From a bacterium (GTDB lineage Bacteria; Hinthialibacterota; Hinthialibacteria; OLB16), in assembly GCA_022072055.1 (NCBI GenBank), contig JAJVIK010000007.1:434001-498000 (forward strand): a DNA stretch of 64,000 nt. Direction: 5' to 3'. Shown here piece by piece: positions 45,446 through 54,297 of the stretch (positions are counted from its first letter, which is position 1; each line of letters opens with the position of its first letter). The notes beneath the pieces are model-generated. The model saw only the letters and a list, made by a program, of their open reading frames with translations, was not told the origin of the DNA and ran no database searches. The position numbers and the translations under genes were made by a program.

Positions 45446-46963
45446 TCACTGTCTCCCGGATCGCTCCACCTGGGTGTAATCCAAGTAGCTTCTCCCCTGG
45501 GTCTCGGACAGGACCAACCTGAGCCTGTATGTTCCATCCGGAGTTCGGGCCGCATGGGTCCTCTCGTTAACCTTGATGGAGGCCGTGTCCGGCCCCTCCT
45601 TCAGCAACTCCGAGAGCAGGCGCCCTTGCATCGATTGGGGGGCTGTGACACCGGACAGGTGGAGCAAGGTCGGCGCGAGGTCCACATTCCCGGAGGGAAC
45701 CGGGCTGCGGATGCCTTGCTTCAGCGCGGGGCCGCCGGCGATGAGCGTGTTGTGGATATCATAGGGGCTCGCGGTTCCATGTCCGGCCACCCCCTGCTGA
45801 GCTGTGGTTCCTCGGAACCCATGCTCGTTGGCTTCATCGGTCCAATGGGCGGAGACCAGGATGTCCCCCGAGCGCGAGTGGCTCCAGCGCGCGAGCTCCC
45901 GCGAAAGGGTCCCCGGGACCCAGCCTTCGCTGCCCCCCGGTTTCGCGGGTTGGGTGAACACCGGCCCGATCCAGGAAAGCCCCTGCAGCAGGCGCGCGAT
46001 CTTTTCAATCCTTTCCCGCTCCTGGTCGCGCACATAGATGGCCCCTTCGGACACCACCACATCGGTGGAGCCACGACCCGTCTTGAGTCCCGCCGCGATC
46101 AGAACATTGGAGAGGTCCTGCCTGCCGGTGTGGGTCGAGAATCCATGATCCGAGGCGACAAACAGGTTGGTCTTGTCGAACAGCCCTCGCTCGCGCAGCC
46201 CCGCGAGGATTCGCCCGAATTCCGCATCCACCTTGGAAAGCGCTTCGTTGGTGAGGGGGTATCCCATCCCTCCCTTGTGCGCGGTGTGGTCGGGATCGGA
46301 GAGCCAGACCAGCAGGACATCCGGGTGGAGCCGGTCGAGGCCCACCTCGAGGAGCGCATCGACAGCCCAGTGATTCAGCTTTTCGTTGGGGTAACCTTCC
46401 TCGGGCGGCGGTCCGATGGCGGCTTGAACATCTGCCATGAGGCCCTCAGGCAGGGTGTATTCGTAGTGAATGGTTCCGGCCCCCTTCCCCTTGTGGTTGA
46501 GGAGGAAGGAAGAGCCGCTCGAACCGGAACTCACAACGAGGAGTTTCTTGCCGGCCTGATCGAGAATCTCGCCGAGTGAGGGCGCCGTGAGCAGATTGCC
46601 GTACGTGGCCTCCTCGATCCGCATCAAGGTCTTGCGGCTCCCCGTGCTGAGACCGCTTGCGGGGTCCACCTCCGGGAAGAAGACCGTGTTGCCGAGGATC
46701 CCATGCCGCTCCGGGTAGCATCCGGTGGCGAAGGCGGAGGCGTTGACACGGGTGACCGTGGGGAACACCGAGTGGTGTCGTTCGCAGACCACCCCACCCA
46801 GGCTCCAGGCGTGGAGGTGGGGCATGCGCTCGGCGGTCACATAGTCGGGCCGGAGACCATCCAGGACCACCAGCATCTGAAGCCCTTCGCAAACCCCTTG
46901 GCTTTGACCTCCAAACAGGGCGACAAGCGCCGCCAAGCGAGCAAGAACCCCCGAAGCCATCAT
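45446..46963 (-). CDS. alkaline phosphatase-superfamily phosphodiesterase/pyrophosphatase, exported
   Basis: 505-aa protein; ATG 46963 follows GGAGGATCG and begins a signal peptide (SGVLARLAALVALFGG). Type I phosphodiesterase/nucleotide pyrophosphatase fold: MLVVLDGLRPDYV (metal Asp), SVFPTVTRVNASAFATGCYP with Thr as nucleophile, WLSDPDHTAHKGG (Asp/His), FVASDHGFSTH (Asp/His) and GHGTASPYDIHNTLIAGGPAL. All expected metal ligands are visible. Acts outside the cytoplasmic membrane on an unknown phosphodiester or sulfate. It is 85 bp upstream of the DUF1501 gene on the same strand. Confidence 0.88.
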   Translation of the reverse strand: MMASGVLARLAALVALFGGQSQGVCEGLQMLVVLDGLRPDYVTAERMPHLHAWSLGGVVCERHHSVFPTVTRVNASAFATGCYPERHGILGNTVFFPEVDPASGLSTGSRKTLMRIEEATYGNLLTAPSLGEILDQAGKKLLVVSSGSSGSSFLLNHKGKGAGTIHYEYTLPEGLMADVQAAIGPPPEEGYPNEKLNHWAVDALLEVGLDRLHPDVLLVWLSDPDHTAHKGGMGYPLTNEALSKVDAEFGRILAGLRERGLFDKTNLFVASDHGFSTHTGRQDLSNVLIAAGLKTGRGSTDVVVSEGAIYVRDQERERIEKIARLLQGLSWIGPVFTQPAKPGGSEGWVPGTLSRELARWSHSRSGDILVSAHWTDEANEHGFRGTTAQQGVAGHGTASPYDIHNTLIAGGPALKQGIRSPVPSGNVDLAPTLLHLSGVTAPQSMQGRLLSELLKEGPDTASIKVNERTHAARTPDGTYRLRLVLSETQGRSYLDYTQVERSGRQ

Positions 46964-47251
46964 CTCGATCCTCCCGGAAGTGTGACCACGGATCGTGATG
47001 CCAGTCGCGGGGAAGGTCAACTGAGGAAATCGGGATTCGGGGGTCGGAGGCAGGGGGGTCACGCCATAGGCGAGTGGGGCGTGACCCCCCTGGAATCATG
47101 CGCGGTGGTCTGATTCATAGCAGGGTGTACGCCAAGTGGAATGGAGCGGGAAACATCAAGAAAAGGCCGCAGATTGGGGCGGTTGTCGTCCCAGTGAGCG
47201 TGATCGAGGCAAATCGTTATTCAGCCGTGAATAATAAGTGGTAGGATACGG
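46964..47251. other. intergenic region, no gene seen
   Basis: Upstream of the minus-strand phosphodiesterase gene. It has a short AT-rich stretch (about 47213-47240) and a weak minus-strand TTGACC with no good -10. I see no gene. Confidence 0.5.
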
Positions 47252-47288
47252 AAAACCCCCTCCCCCCGAGAGACTCGGTGAAAGGGGG
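47252..47288 (-). terminator. terminator of the LTXXQ-like gene
   Basis: On the minus strand CCCCCT...AGGGGG encloses a second hairpin (CCGAG-TCT-CTCGG) and is followed by TTTTCC. It lies about 30 bp after the stop at 47320. Confidence 0.8.
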
Positions 47289-47319
47289 CCTTCCGGTCTG
47301 CGTGGGGTGCGCTTGAGTT

Positions 47320-48282
47320 CTAGTTGAAGTCGGCCATCAGGCTGTCCAGCGCCTCGCCCAGGTCCGGGAGTTCGGCCTCCCCGGCCTGCCCCATGAACCC
47401 GCCCTCGGGGGGTTCCATCCCGGGAGGGGGGGGAGCATCCGGTGGAATCGGGGCCTCTCCGAACTCGGGCCCGGGGGGCAGAGGCGGCAGCGCCTCGGGC
47501 GGGCCACCTTCACCCGGAGGAGGTCCAAAAGGACCCCCTAAGCTGGGTCCACCGGGTCCGCCCGGTCCGCCCGGTCCGAGACCAAGGCCGGGACGGGGCG
47601 GGAGCTGGCCTTCGGGGCCGCGCCCCTCTTGCCGACGATCCTTGTTGCCGTCCTTCCCCCAATGCTTGCCCGGGTCACGGTCGCGGTCACGGTCCCGGTC
47701 ACGGTCACGATCGCGGATACGGTCCCGATCCGGGCCTTCCATCCCACGGCGCGCCTTGCGCTGGGCCATGAACTTTTCCACCTTCTCAAGCTGCTTCTCG
47801 TTCAGGATTTCACGCAGCGCGAGGGTCTGGTCGACAATCACTTGGATCCGCGCCTTGTGGTATTGGGCGACCTCATCCACCTTCTTGTCGATCTCCTCGC
47901 GAGGGGTCCCCTTGCGCTTGATCAAGTCCTGAAGCTGGAGGTGGGCGATCTTGGCCTTGGCCGAAGAGTCGATCATCTTGGTCTCGGCCTCAAGGCGGCG
48001 CTTGTCGAGCGCCTCGATCTGTTCATCAGTGAGTTCAAGCTTCTCGCGCACTTCCGGGTGATTCCACCATTGACCCATGCCCCGATGAGGGCCGCCCGGA
48101 CCAAAGCCGGGGCCTCCCGGTCCGGGATGCACCCAAGCGGCGGAACCCTCTCGCGGGCCTCCGGCACCCATGCCCGGCGGGTCCCACTGGCCTTCGGGCC
48201 CGCGTCCTCTCTGGGCCCAAGTGGTGAGAGGAAGGATAAGGACCGCGGTCAACACCACGGTCTTAAGCAGACTGCGCAACAT
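47320..48282 (-). CDS. Spy/CpxP (LTXXQ)-like periplasmic protein with Arg-Asp and Gly-Pro repeats
   Basis: 320-aa exported protein with AAGGAG ribosome site and signal peptide (VVLTAVLILPLTTWAQ). Residues about 70-175 are the helical LTXXQ-type core (REKLELTDEQIEALDKRRLE, LREILNEKQLEKVEKFM), as in Spy/CpxP chaperones and metal-stress proteins. A charged RDRDRDRDRDRDRD tract (about 185-205) and a long Gly/Pro-rich tail follow. The core suggests an extracytoplasmic chaperone or sensor; the tails are unusual for the family. Confidence 0.8.
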   Translation of the reverse strand: MLRSLLKTVVLTAVLILPLTTWAQRGRGPEGQWDPPGMGAGGPREGSAAWVHPGPGGPGFGPGGPHRGMGQWWNHPEVREKLELTDEQIEALDKRRLEAETKMIDSSAKAKIAHLQLQDLIKRKGTPREEIDKKVDEVAQYHKARIQVIVDQTLALREILNEKQLEKVEKFMAQRKARRGMEGPDRDRIRDRDRDRDRDRDRDPGKHWGKDGNKDRRQEGRGPEGQLPPRPGLGLGPGGPGGPGGPSLGGPFGPPPGEGGPPEALPPLPPGPEFGEAPIPPDAPPPPGMEPPEGGFMGQAGEAELPDLGEALDSLMADFN

Positions 48283-48615
48283 GGCTGGCTCCTTTCAGCC
48301 TGAAGGCGCCCTATCCCGCCCCCAGGTTGGGTGGTTTGACACCCCACGCCTCGACCTTAAGCATCCGGTATGCCATTCGGCCTAGTGTTTTCGTCGACCT
48401 TCTGTATCTCCAGTTGTGGAAAGGGGTTATGACTCCTCGCTAAGCTGGAGCCAGGCCACAGCGGGAGCACTGGCGCCTTACCGGAATCGACGCCCGCGAA
48501 CGGTGGCTGTACGTAAACGGAAGCCCGACCGGCCGAATGGGTTGTCCATGACTTCGGTCCGGGTTTCCTGCCGTTTTTTGGGATTGGGGGCCTTGTTTGA
48601 AGCACTTGAGCCTCT
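48283..48615. other. intergenic region at left edge of the phage-like module
   Basis: About 390 bp up to 48671 with no supported gene. It contains the leader of the minus-strand LTXXQ-like gene and, at its right end, the hairpin that overlaps the portal ribosome site. I found no tRNA, integrase fragment or obvious attachment-site repeat matching 60700-60944. Confidence 0.5.
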
Positions 48616-48660
48616 TTTCCGCGTAAGGGTGGGGAGCCACTCAACGCTCCCACGCGGAAA
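48616..48660 (+). promoter_or_regulatory. hairpin covering the portal gene ribosome site
   Basis: TTTCCGCGT (48616-48624) pairs perfectly with ACGCGGAAA (48652-48660); an inner GGGAGC/GCTCCC stem (48632-48637, 48646-48651) stacks inside. The 3' arm includes GGAAA, part of GAAAGGA, the likely ribosome site for the ATG at 48672. Confidence 0.5.
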
Positions 48661-48671
48661 GGATCGAACGG

Positions 48672-49967
48672 ATGTCACTCTGGGATTGGATTGCTCGCCG
48701 GACAAACTCGGAGCCGTGCCGCGCGAGTGAGCTCTTGCGCGCGCTCCCAGCGGAACGTCACCCCGCCATCCCCACCCACCCCAAGGGGCATGGGTTTTCC
48801 GAACTCCAGCCGCTCGGAGGCGCAAGGTATGGCGGGTTCATCGAGCCGAGGGATTTCTCCCCGGAGCAGTGGCACCCGTTTCTCCGCTATCTGCGCGACC
48901 GGATTCCGGATGTGGCCGCGGGAGTCTGGGCCTGGGTGAGGCTCTGCTCCACCCGACGGATCGAGGAGCTGGTGGGAGGAACCGAGCTTGAGCGCGAGCG
49001 GGCGCGGGGAGTCCTTGAGGATCTGCAAGAGCGCTTGCTCGAAGGGTCCTTCGACCATCGCCCCGGTTTTGAGGGAATCCTGGAGCAGTTCTTCCAGTCG
49101 GCGTTTACTGTCGGGGCTTACGCCGGGGAGCTGGTGGCGCGCGAGGATCGGTCGGGACTCGCTCGCTTCCACCCGGTGGACCCCGCAACCATCCGTTTCA
49201 AACGTTATCCCAGCTCAGGGCGTCTCACCCCATATCAACTGCGACAGGATGGAACCCTGGTCGCTCTCCATGAACCCTCGTTCTTCTATTTCGGCCTCGA
49301 CACCGATGCCGGAAACCCCTATGGGCGCTCGCCGCTCGCGAGCCTCCCCTTCGTGATTCGTCTCCAGACCCAGCTCTTCGAGGATATGGGCAAGGCCGCG
49401 CACAACGCGGGTTACCCCACGCTGCATGTGAAATACCACGCCCCCGAACGCGAACCGGGCGAGAGCCTCGCGGACTATCAGAATCGGGTGCAATCCGATT
49501 TCGAATCGATCTCCACCGCGATGAAGACCCGCTCGCCGGAGAGCAACTTCCTCACCCAGCACAACATCGAAATCGAGTATGTCGGGCCAAGCGGCCAGAT
49601 GCTGCGCTGGCGCGAGACTCTCGAGACCATCAGCGAACAGGTGGTGGCGGCGTTGCATCTCGCGCCGTTCCTGATCGGGCGCAATTACGGCACCACCCAG
49701 AGTTGGGCGCGCGCGCAGTATGACCTCATGGTCAACAACGCCGCCTCGGTCCAGCGCGCGGCGGCCCGAATGGTGGATTGGATCGCCAACCTGGAACTCG
49801 CGCTGAGCGGCTCCCCGGTTCGGATGCGCTGCCGTTTTGCTCCCCACACCAGCTGGAACGATGTGGATGAGGCCCGCGCCCAGAGCCTGCGACTCGCGAC
49901 CCTGCTCAAGCTCCGAGACAACGGATTGATCGCGGAGGACCAGATCCTCGCGCGCCTTGAGGAGTGA
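48672..49967 (+). CDS. phage portal protein
   Basis: 431-aa portal protein, the dodecameric DNA-entry channel of the capsid. Supporting signals: GVWAWVRLCSTRRIEELVGG at the N-terminal side, ILEQFFQSAFTVGAYAGELV, LHEPSFFYFGLDTDAGNPYGRSPL (typical portal wing region), and ETISEQVVAALHLAPFLIG near the C-terminus. Length is in the normal range. First gene of a plus-strand module that ends with the terminase; the ribosome site lies in a hairpin. Confidence 0.85.
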   Translation: MSLWDWIARRTNSEPCRASELLRALPAERHPAIPTHPKGHGFSELQPLGGARYGGFIEPRDFSPEQWHPFLRYLRDRIPDVAAGVWAWVRLCSTRRIEELVGGTELERERARGVLEDLQERLLEGSFDHRPGFEGILEQFFQSAFTVGAYAGELVAREDRSGLARFHPVDPATIRFKRYPSSGRLTPYQLRQDGTLVALHEPSFFYFGLDTDAGNPYGRSPLASLPFVIRLQTQLFEDMGKAAHNAGYPTLHVKYHAPEREPGESLADYQNRVQSDFESISTAMKTRSPESNFLTQHNIEIEYVGPSGQMLRWRETLETISEQVVAALHLAPFLIGRNYGTTQSWARAQYDLMVNNAASVQRAAARMVDWIANLELALSGSPVRMRCRFAPHTSWNDVDEARAQSLRLATLLKLRDNGLIAEDQILARLEE

Positions 49968-50043
49968 GCGGCGAGTGATGGGGACCGCCTGGACAAGTGG
50001 TCCCTGGATTGAATCGTGGAAGGGATGGAAGAGGAGGAAACAG

Positions 50044-50757
50044 GTGGAAATCGGAACGGCTTCATTGAACCAGGAAAAGACTTGTGGGCGAGGCGGCAGC
50101 TGGCTGCAGCGGATTCAGGAGGGGCTGCCGCTCCACGTCCTGATCCGCGGGAGTCGCGGCCTGTTGCGGGCGAAGGATGAATCCATGCGACCCTGGGCGG
50201 AGGTCCGGGTCACGGGTGTGGATCCGGCTGACAGGCTCGGCCCTTTCGAGGTCACGTTGGAGGCCTTCCGGATGGCCGAGAGGCTCTCCGAGTCGGCGAT
50301 CGAGACCGAAGGATTCCGAAAGCTCTTGGGCGATCCGGCGGTCTGTCTCCGCCTGGTGGTCAACCATGACGCCGAGGGATGCCCCCTGGTCTCTCCCACC
50401 TGGGAGATCGAAGGGATGGAGGTGGTGGGTCGCCCTTGCCTTGCGGAAGAGGCCGGTGACCGCGCCTGGAAAGCGGCGCGCGCGGTTCCCTGCCGGGAGC
50501 TCCGAATCCACCGCCTCGATCCGCATGGGAACTGGTCGGTGAGCACGGAGCCGGGGCATCGCGATGGGATTCCCGCGTCGCCTGTCGAGGCGCTTCCGAT
50601 TCGGGATCGCTACACGGAGCTCAGCCGCCAGATTCCCGCTCGTCCTCGCGCGCTCCCCTTCGCGATCCCGCCGACGAAACCGGGCAGCCCCCGGGAGGAC
50701 TACGAGCCTTTCCGGATGTGCATCCGAACGAAGACCTCAAAGGAGGAATGCAGATGA
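50044..50757 (+). CDS. unknown protein between portal and cement gene
   Basis: 237 aa from GTG 50044, which follows AGGAGGAAACAG; an earlier in-frame ATG has no ribosome site. I recognise no domain: no protease triad motif (the prohead protease lies at 53584), Arg-rich, Trp- and Pro-rich at the C-terminus. By position it may be a head-assembly protein (scaffold or minor capsid). It overlaps the cement gene by 4 bp. Confidence 0.55.
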   Translation: MEIGTASLNQEKTCGRGGSWLQRIQEGLPLHVLIRGSRGLLRAKDESMRPWAEVRVTGVDPADRLGPFEVTLEAFRMAERLSESAIETEGFRKLLGDPAVCLRLVVNHDAEGCPLVSPTWEIEGMEVVGRPCLAEEAGDRAWKAARAVPCRELRIHRLDPHGNWSVSTEPGHRDGIPASPVEALPIRDRYTELSRQIPARPRALPFAIPPTKPGSPREDYEPFRMCIRTKTSKEECR

Positions 50758-51122
50758 GTCGAACAGTTGAGAATGTCGGGGTGGGAAGCGTCTACGCGAC
50801 CTTCGCCATCGACAAGACCGGATCGGATTTTGATCTGGTCGCGGCGGACGAAGGGAAGGCGGTCTCCCTTTCTGGAAGCAACGAGACCGATCTGGGAAGC
50901 GACGGCGGTGTGTTCCTTGGGCAGCTCGTGTCGGTCCAAGAAGATGTCGCGGTGGTTCAGGTGCGCGGCGTGGCGCGTGTCGCTTACAACACCGGCGCGG
51001 CCCCGAGCGTGGGCGGCGCGGTGGCGGTGGATGGCGCCGGCAAGGTGAAGGCCTCCGCGAGCGGTCGCGGATTGGTCCTCGCGGTGGACGCCGCGAGCGC
51101 GATGGTGGATGTGCTGCTCTAA
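50754..51122 (+). CDS. capsid decoration/cement-like protein (DUF2190-like)
   Basis: 122 aa, ATG 50754 after AAAGGAGGAATGCAG. The Gly/Val-rich beta sequence, with GKAVSLSGSNETDLGSDGG, VVQVRGVARVAY and ending LVLAVDAASAMVDVLL, resembles DUF2190-type head decoration proteins. It sits directly before the major capsid gene, as usual. Confidence 0.7.
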   Translation: MSRTVENVGVGSVYATFAIDKTGSDFDLVAADEGKAVSLSGSNETDLGSDGGVFLGQLVSVQEDVAVVQVRGVARVAYNTGAAPSVGGAVAVDGAGKVKASASGRGLVLAVDAASAMVDVLL

Positions 51123-51149
51123 GCGGCCTCAAGGAAAGGAGAAGTTGGC

Positions 51150-52214
51150 ATGCTCTATCACGAGAACGAACGCGGCGCCCTGCCCGCCGAATTGCGGCGC
51201 GCCGCGGAGATCCCCCTCACCGAGGACCTGCTGGTTCAGGCCCGCTCGCGCGGAACCAGCCTCACCGAGCTCCTGGAGGACCTCGATCCGACCGCGGGCG
51301 ATTCGGCCCTGGACGCCTTCGAGCGTCAACTGGCCCTCGCCGGAATCCGGGTTTCCGGTCCGAACGCGGACACGATCGACCGGTTCTTCGCCTCCACCGA
51401 AACCGCGGTGCTCTTCCCCGAGTATGTCTCCCGCTCGGTTCGCACCGGGATGACCGAGTTTCGCGCCCTGGATCGGATCCTCTCCGCTCGGACCCGGATC
51501 GACAGCGATGTGTATAAGACGCTCTACATGGATGAGGCCGCCTGGCCCGCCGCCGAGCGTAAGCTCGCCCGTGTCGGCGAAGGCGCGGAGCTCCCACGGA
51601 TCGACATCAAGTCCTCCGAGAACACGGTCCGCATCCACAAGTTCGGGCGCTACATCGAGGTGACTTACGAGGCGCTGCGCCGCAAGACCACCTCGGTGGT
51701 CGCGGTCTTCCTCCAGGCCATCGGCTTCCAGATTCAGAAGGACAAGTTCGAGGAGGCGCTGGCGGTTCTGGTGGATGGCGACGGCAACGGCAATGCCGCC
51801 TCGGTGACCAACACCGCCGCCGATGGGACGCTCACCTATGAGGACCTGGTGGAGTTCGCGCTCTCGTTCCAGCCCTACCAGTTGAACGTGATCGTGGCGA
51901 CTCCGGCGGTGGTGAAGACCATCCTCACCTTGGACGAATTCAAGGACCCCGCGGCGGGGATGAACTTCCAGGCCACCGGCGACCTGGTCACTCCGCTCGG
52001 GGCGCAGCTCATCCCCAGCAGCGCGGTGGCCGCCAACACCCTGATCGGATTGGACCGTCGCTTCGCCCTTGAGGAGGTCTACGAAACCGGCCTGGTCGTG
52101 GAGTCCGACCGCCTGATCCGGCAGCAGCTCGAAGGCACGGCGATCTCCGAGGTGGCCGGCTTCGCTAAGGTCATCCAGGACGCCTCGAAGGTGCTGGATA
52201 TCGATTGGGCGTAA
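51150..52214 (+). CDS. phage major capsid protein
   Basis: 354-aa putative HK97-fold capsid subunit. FFASTETAVLFPEYVSRSVR begins the N-arm to E-loop region; EVTYEALRRKTTSVVAVFLQ, the spine helix, and the P-domain segments VIVATPAVVKTILTLDEFK and LIPSSAVAANTLIGLDRRFA are recognisable. Typical length. It comes right after the decoration gene, with a tandem repeat array after its stop. Confidence 0.85.
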   Translation: MLYHENERGALPAELRRAAEIPLTEDLLVQARSRGTSLTELLEDLDPTAGDSALDAFERQLALAGIRVSGPNADTIDRFFASTETAVLFPEYVSRSVRTGMTEFRALDRILSARTRIDSDVYKTLYMDEAAWPAAERKLARVGEGAELPRIDIKSSENTVRIHKFGRYIEVTYEALRRKTTSVVAVFLQAIGFQIQKDKFEEALAVLVDGDGNGNAASVTNTAADGTLTYEDLVEFALSFQPYQLNVIVATPAVVKTILTLDEFKDPAAGMNFQATGDLVTPLGAQLIPSSAVAANTLIGLDRRFALEEVYETGLVVESDRLIRQQLEGTAISEVAGFAKVIQDASKVLDIDWA

Positions 52215-52224
52215 GCCCGGCGCC

Positions 52225-52395
52225 CGACCCCGAGCGCCGACAGGCCCGACACACGGATGGCGCCGACCCCGAGCGCCGATAGGCCCGACGCACGGATGGC
52301 GCCGACCCCGAGCGCCGATAGGCCCGACGCACGGATGGCGCCGACCCCGAGCGCCGATAGGCCCGACGCACGGATGGCGCCGACCCCGAGCGCCG
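52225..52395 (+). repeat. 39-bp tandem repeat array (five cores)
   Basis: The 39-bp unit recurs with core CGACCCCGAGCGCCG at 52225, 52264, 52303, 52342 and 52381, exactly in register; units 2-5 are near-identical and unit 1 carries two or three changes. It starts directly after the capsid stop at 52214 and is not within a gene. Confidence 0.95.
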
Positions 52396-52442
52396 TGCTC
52401 ACGGACGGCGCTCGGGGCTGTCTCACCCGCTCCGCGGGTTTT
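52384..52442 (+). terminator. double hairpin ending the repeat array
   Basis: CCCCGAGCGCCG (52384-52395) pairs with CGGCGCTCGGGG (52406-52417), a 12-bp perfect stem; then ACCCGC-TCC-GCGGGT (52425-52439) followed by TTTT. Plausibly a terminator or processing site between the capsid and connector genes. Confidence 0.6.
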
Positions 52443-52475
52443 AAGAAACTGAAAAGCGGAAAGTGACGAGATCCC

Positions 52476-52868
52476 ATGCCCTTCACCGACGAAGCAACGA
52501 TTCGCACCCACGCCGGGTGGGAGAACACCGACCTGGTGACAAACGCCCTGGTGACGCAGCGGCTCTCCAACGCGCACGAGCGGCTCTTGGATGAGATTGA
52601 CCCGGCGCATGCGAATTCGATCGATCCGGTGTTGAAACTGGCGGAAACCGAGCTCGCCACGGCCTTTCTTCTGCGCTCTCTGGCGACCGAATCCGGCTTC
52701 GAGGACCGTGAGGTGCGCACCGCGAACCTCACGCTGCGCGCCGGTGGACGCGCGCGGACCTTGCTGGAGCTCGCCGACTCCGAAGAGGCCGCCGCGTGGG
52801 CGCACGCCAGGCCCTTCCTTAAGACCGGCGCGACTCGGACTCCCCTCTGCCTGGTGGTTTCGGACTAA
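52476..52868 (+). CDS. head-tail connector-like protein
   Basis: 130-aa alpha-helical protein, MPFTDEATIRTHAGWENTDL at the start and two long helices, with NAHERLLDEIDPAHANSI and AETELATAFLLRSLATESG. This is the gp6/DUF1320-like connector pattern found after capsid genes of tailed phages. The assignment is by position and fold type, not by clear identity. Confidence 0.6.
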   Translation: MPFTDEATIRTHAGWENTDLVTNALVTQRLSNAHERLLDEIDPAHANSIDPVLKLAETELATAFLLRSLATESGFEDREVRTANLTLRAGGRARTLLELADSEEAAAWAHARPFLKTGATRTPLCLVVSD

Positions 52869-52872
52869 GCCC

Positions 52873-53556
52873 ATGGCTCGGATCGGAACCTTTGAACTGC
52901 CCCAAGACTCGACCCTGGCGGACCTCCGGACCGAGTTTGTCCTCGGCCGGGTCCGCCGGGTGGTGAGGATCACGACTGTCCTGTCCCGATTCTCGGGCCG
53001 AGCGGCTTTTGTCGCCGCGCTTGAGAACCTGGAGCGCGAGATCGAGCGGCTGGATCGCGGCGAGACCGATTTTTCGATCCGCGCCGGTCGACTCTTCAAC
53101 GGGCGACGCCGAAGACATGAGGTCGCTCGCGATGACGCGCGCTGTCTGGCCGCGCTCACCTTGGAGCTGCTCACCAACGACCGCTTCGAGCGGAGCGAGA
53201 CAGTCCGAACAGTCGCGGATTCGATTTCAAGCTCGCCCAAGATCTTGAACCTGGCGACCGAGGGAAACTGGACGGCGCTTCCCCGCGTGGAACTCACCTT
53301 CGGCCAACCGGTCTCCGAACCGACGCTCTCCTCCGGGGATTTTTCCCTCGAAATTCTGGGGGACTTCGCGCCCGGCGAGGTCTTGGTGGCGGACTCGGAG
53401 GCGCGCGTGGTCACGCGCAACGGGACCAACATCCTCGCGCAGACCTCGGGCGATTTCATCGAGCTCGCCCCGGGGGGAGCGACACTTGCTTATTCCGCGA
53501 CCGCGGCGCTCCATGACGCCGCCATTGAGGTGACCTGGCGGGATCGCTGGGTGTAA
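52873..53556 (+). CDS. distal tail (Dit)-like protein
   Basis: 227 aa, ATG 52873, 4 bp after the connector stop. The C-terminal 130 residues have a Dit-like ending: GNWTALPRVELTFGQPVSEP, GEVLVADSEARVVTRNGTNI, then GDFIELAPGGATLAYSATA and VTWRDRW. The N-terminal part holds charged helices (LENLEREIERLDRGETDFS). Expected at the tail tip of a siphovirus-type particle. Confidence 0.65.
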   Translation: MARIGTFELPQDSTLADLRTEFVLGRVRRVVRITTVLSRFSGRAAFVAALENLEREIERLDRGETDFSIRAGRLFNGRRRRHEVARDDARCLAALTLELLTNDRFERSETVRTVADSISSSPKILNLATEGNWTALPRVELTFGQPVSEPTLSSGDFSLEILGDFAPGEVLVADSEARVVTRNGTNILAQTSGDFIELAPGGATLAYSATAALHDAAIEVTWRDRWV

Positions 53557-53583
53557 GTCAATCCGCCACGGGAGGTAGATCCG

Positions 53584-54297
53584 ATGTTTCATATCCGCAC
53601 GCGGGGCCTGCTGCTTGATCCCAGCCCCGGCGGTTCCTTCGCCGAGGACGAGGAGCACATGCGCCTCATCAATCGCCTGGCCGCCAGTCCGCTCGAGCGC
53701 GATCAGGTCTACATCCGCAGCATGTATCTGTGCTCTTCGCAGGTGTGCGAGACCGATTGGCGCCGTTTCTCCGACCGCGCCCTCGAACAGATCCGCGACA
53801 AGGTGGTGGGGGAATCGGTCTTGGCCGGGCATGACAAGCGCTCGCTTCCGGTGGCGCGGTTCTTCAAGGCGCGGATTGTGGAGCGCCCGGAGGTCCCCGA
53901 TCCGGAAACAGGCGCGCCGACGCGCTGGGTGCGGGCCTGGTTCTATTGGCTCAAGGAGACCCAAGGGGCGCGCGACCTCGCGCTCAACATGGATGGCGGA
54001 ATCTACCGCGAGGTTTCGATCTCGTGGCGTTATCGGGGCGGGCGCTGCTCTCTCTGCGGTCGCGCCCCGCGAAGCTGCGCGCATGTCCCCGGCGAGGTTT
54101 TGGACGGCGCGCGCTGCTTCATCTGGATCGATGAAGTGGTGGATGTGCTTGAGGGTTCGCTGGTGTATCGCGGCGCGGACCGTGAAACCGGGATCGCCGG
54201 AGAGCGCCATCACGGTGTTTCCGAATCGGGAGTTGATCTGGAGCGATTGCTGCTCTTTGAGGCGCCGCTCCTTGTCGGCGAAGAGGCGCGCCCATGA
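53584..54297 (+). CDS. HK97-type prohead protease
   Basis: 237-aa putative capsid-maturation serine protease (herpesvirus-assemblin-like fold). Catalytic His lies in LAGHDKRSLPVARFFKA, and the nucleophile Ser in YREVSISW; the following Cys cluster (CSLCGRAPRSCAHVPGE) is a feature of many such proteases. Here it is placed after the distal tail gene, not beside the portal, which is unusual for a head gene. Good fit to the capsid gene upstream. Confidence 0.72.
   Translation: MFHIRTRGLLLDPSPGGSFAEDEEHMRLINRLAASPLERDQVYIRSMYLCSSQVCETDWRRFSDRALEQIRDKVVGESVLAGHDKRSLPVARFFKARIVERPEVPDPETGAPTRWVRAWFYWLKETQGARDLALNMDGGIYREVSISWRYRGGRCSLCGRAPRSCAHVPGEVLDGARCFIWIDEVVDVLEGSLVYRGADRETGIAGERHHGVSESGVDLERLLLFEAPLLVGEEARP

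Noticed and set aside
52225-52395. CRISPR array
   Set aside because: Units are 39 bp end to end with no unique spacers, no cas genes nearby.
51129-53459. 776-codon minus-strand frame across capsid, repeats and connector
   Set aside because: It crosses several plus-strand phage genes and its middle is just translation of the 39-bp repeats.
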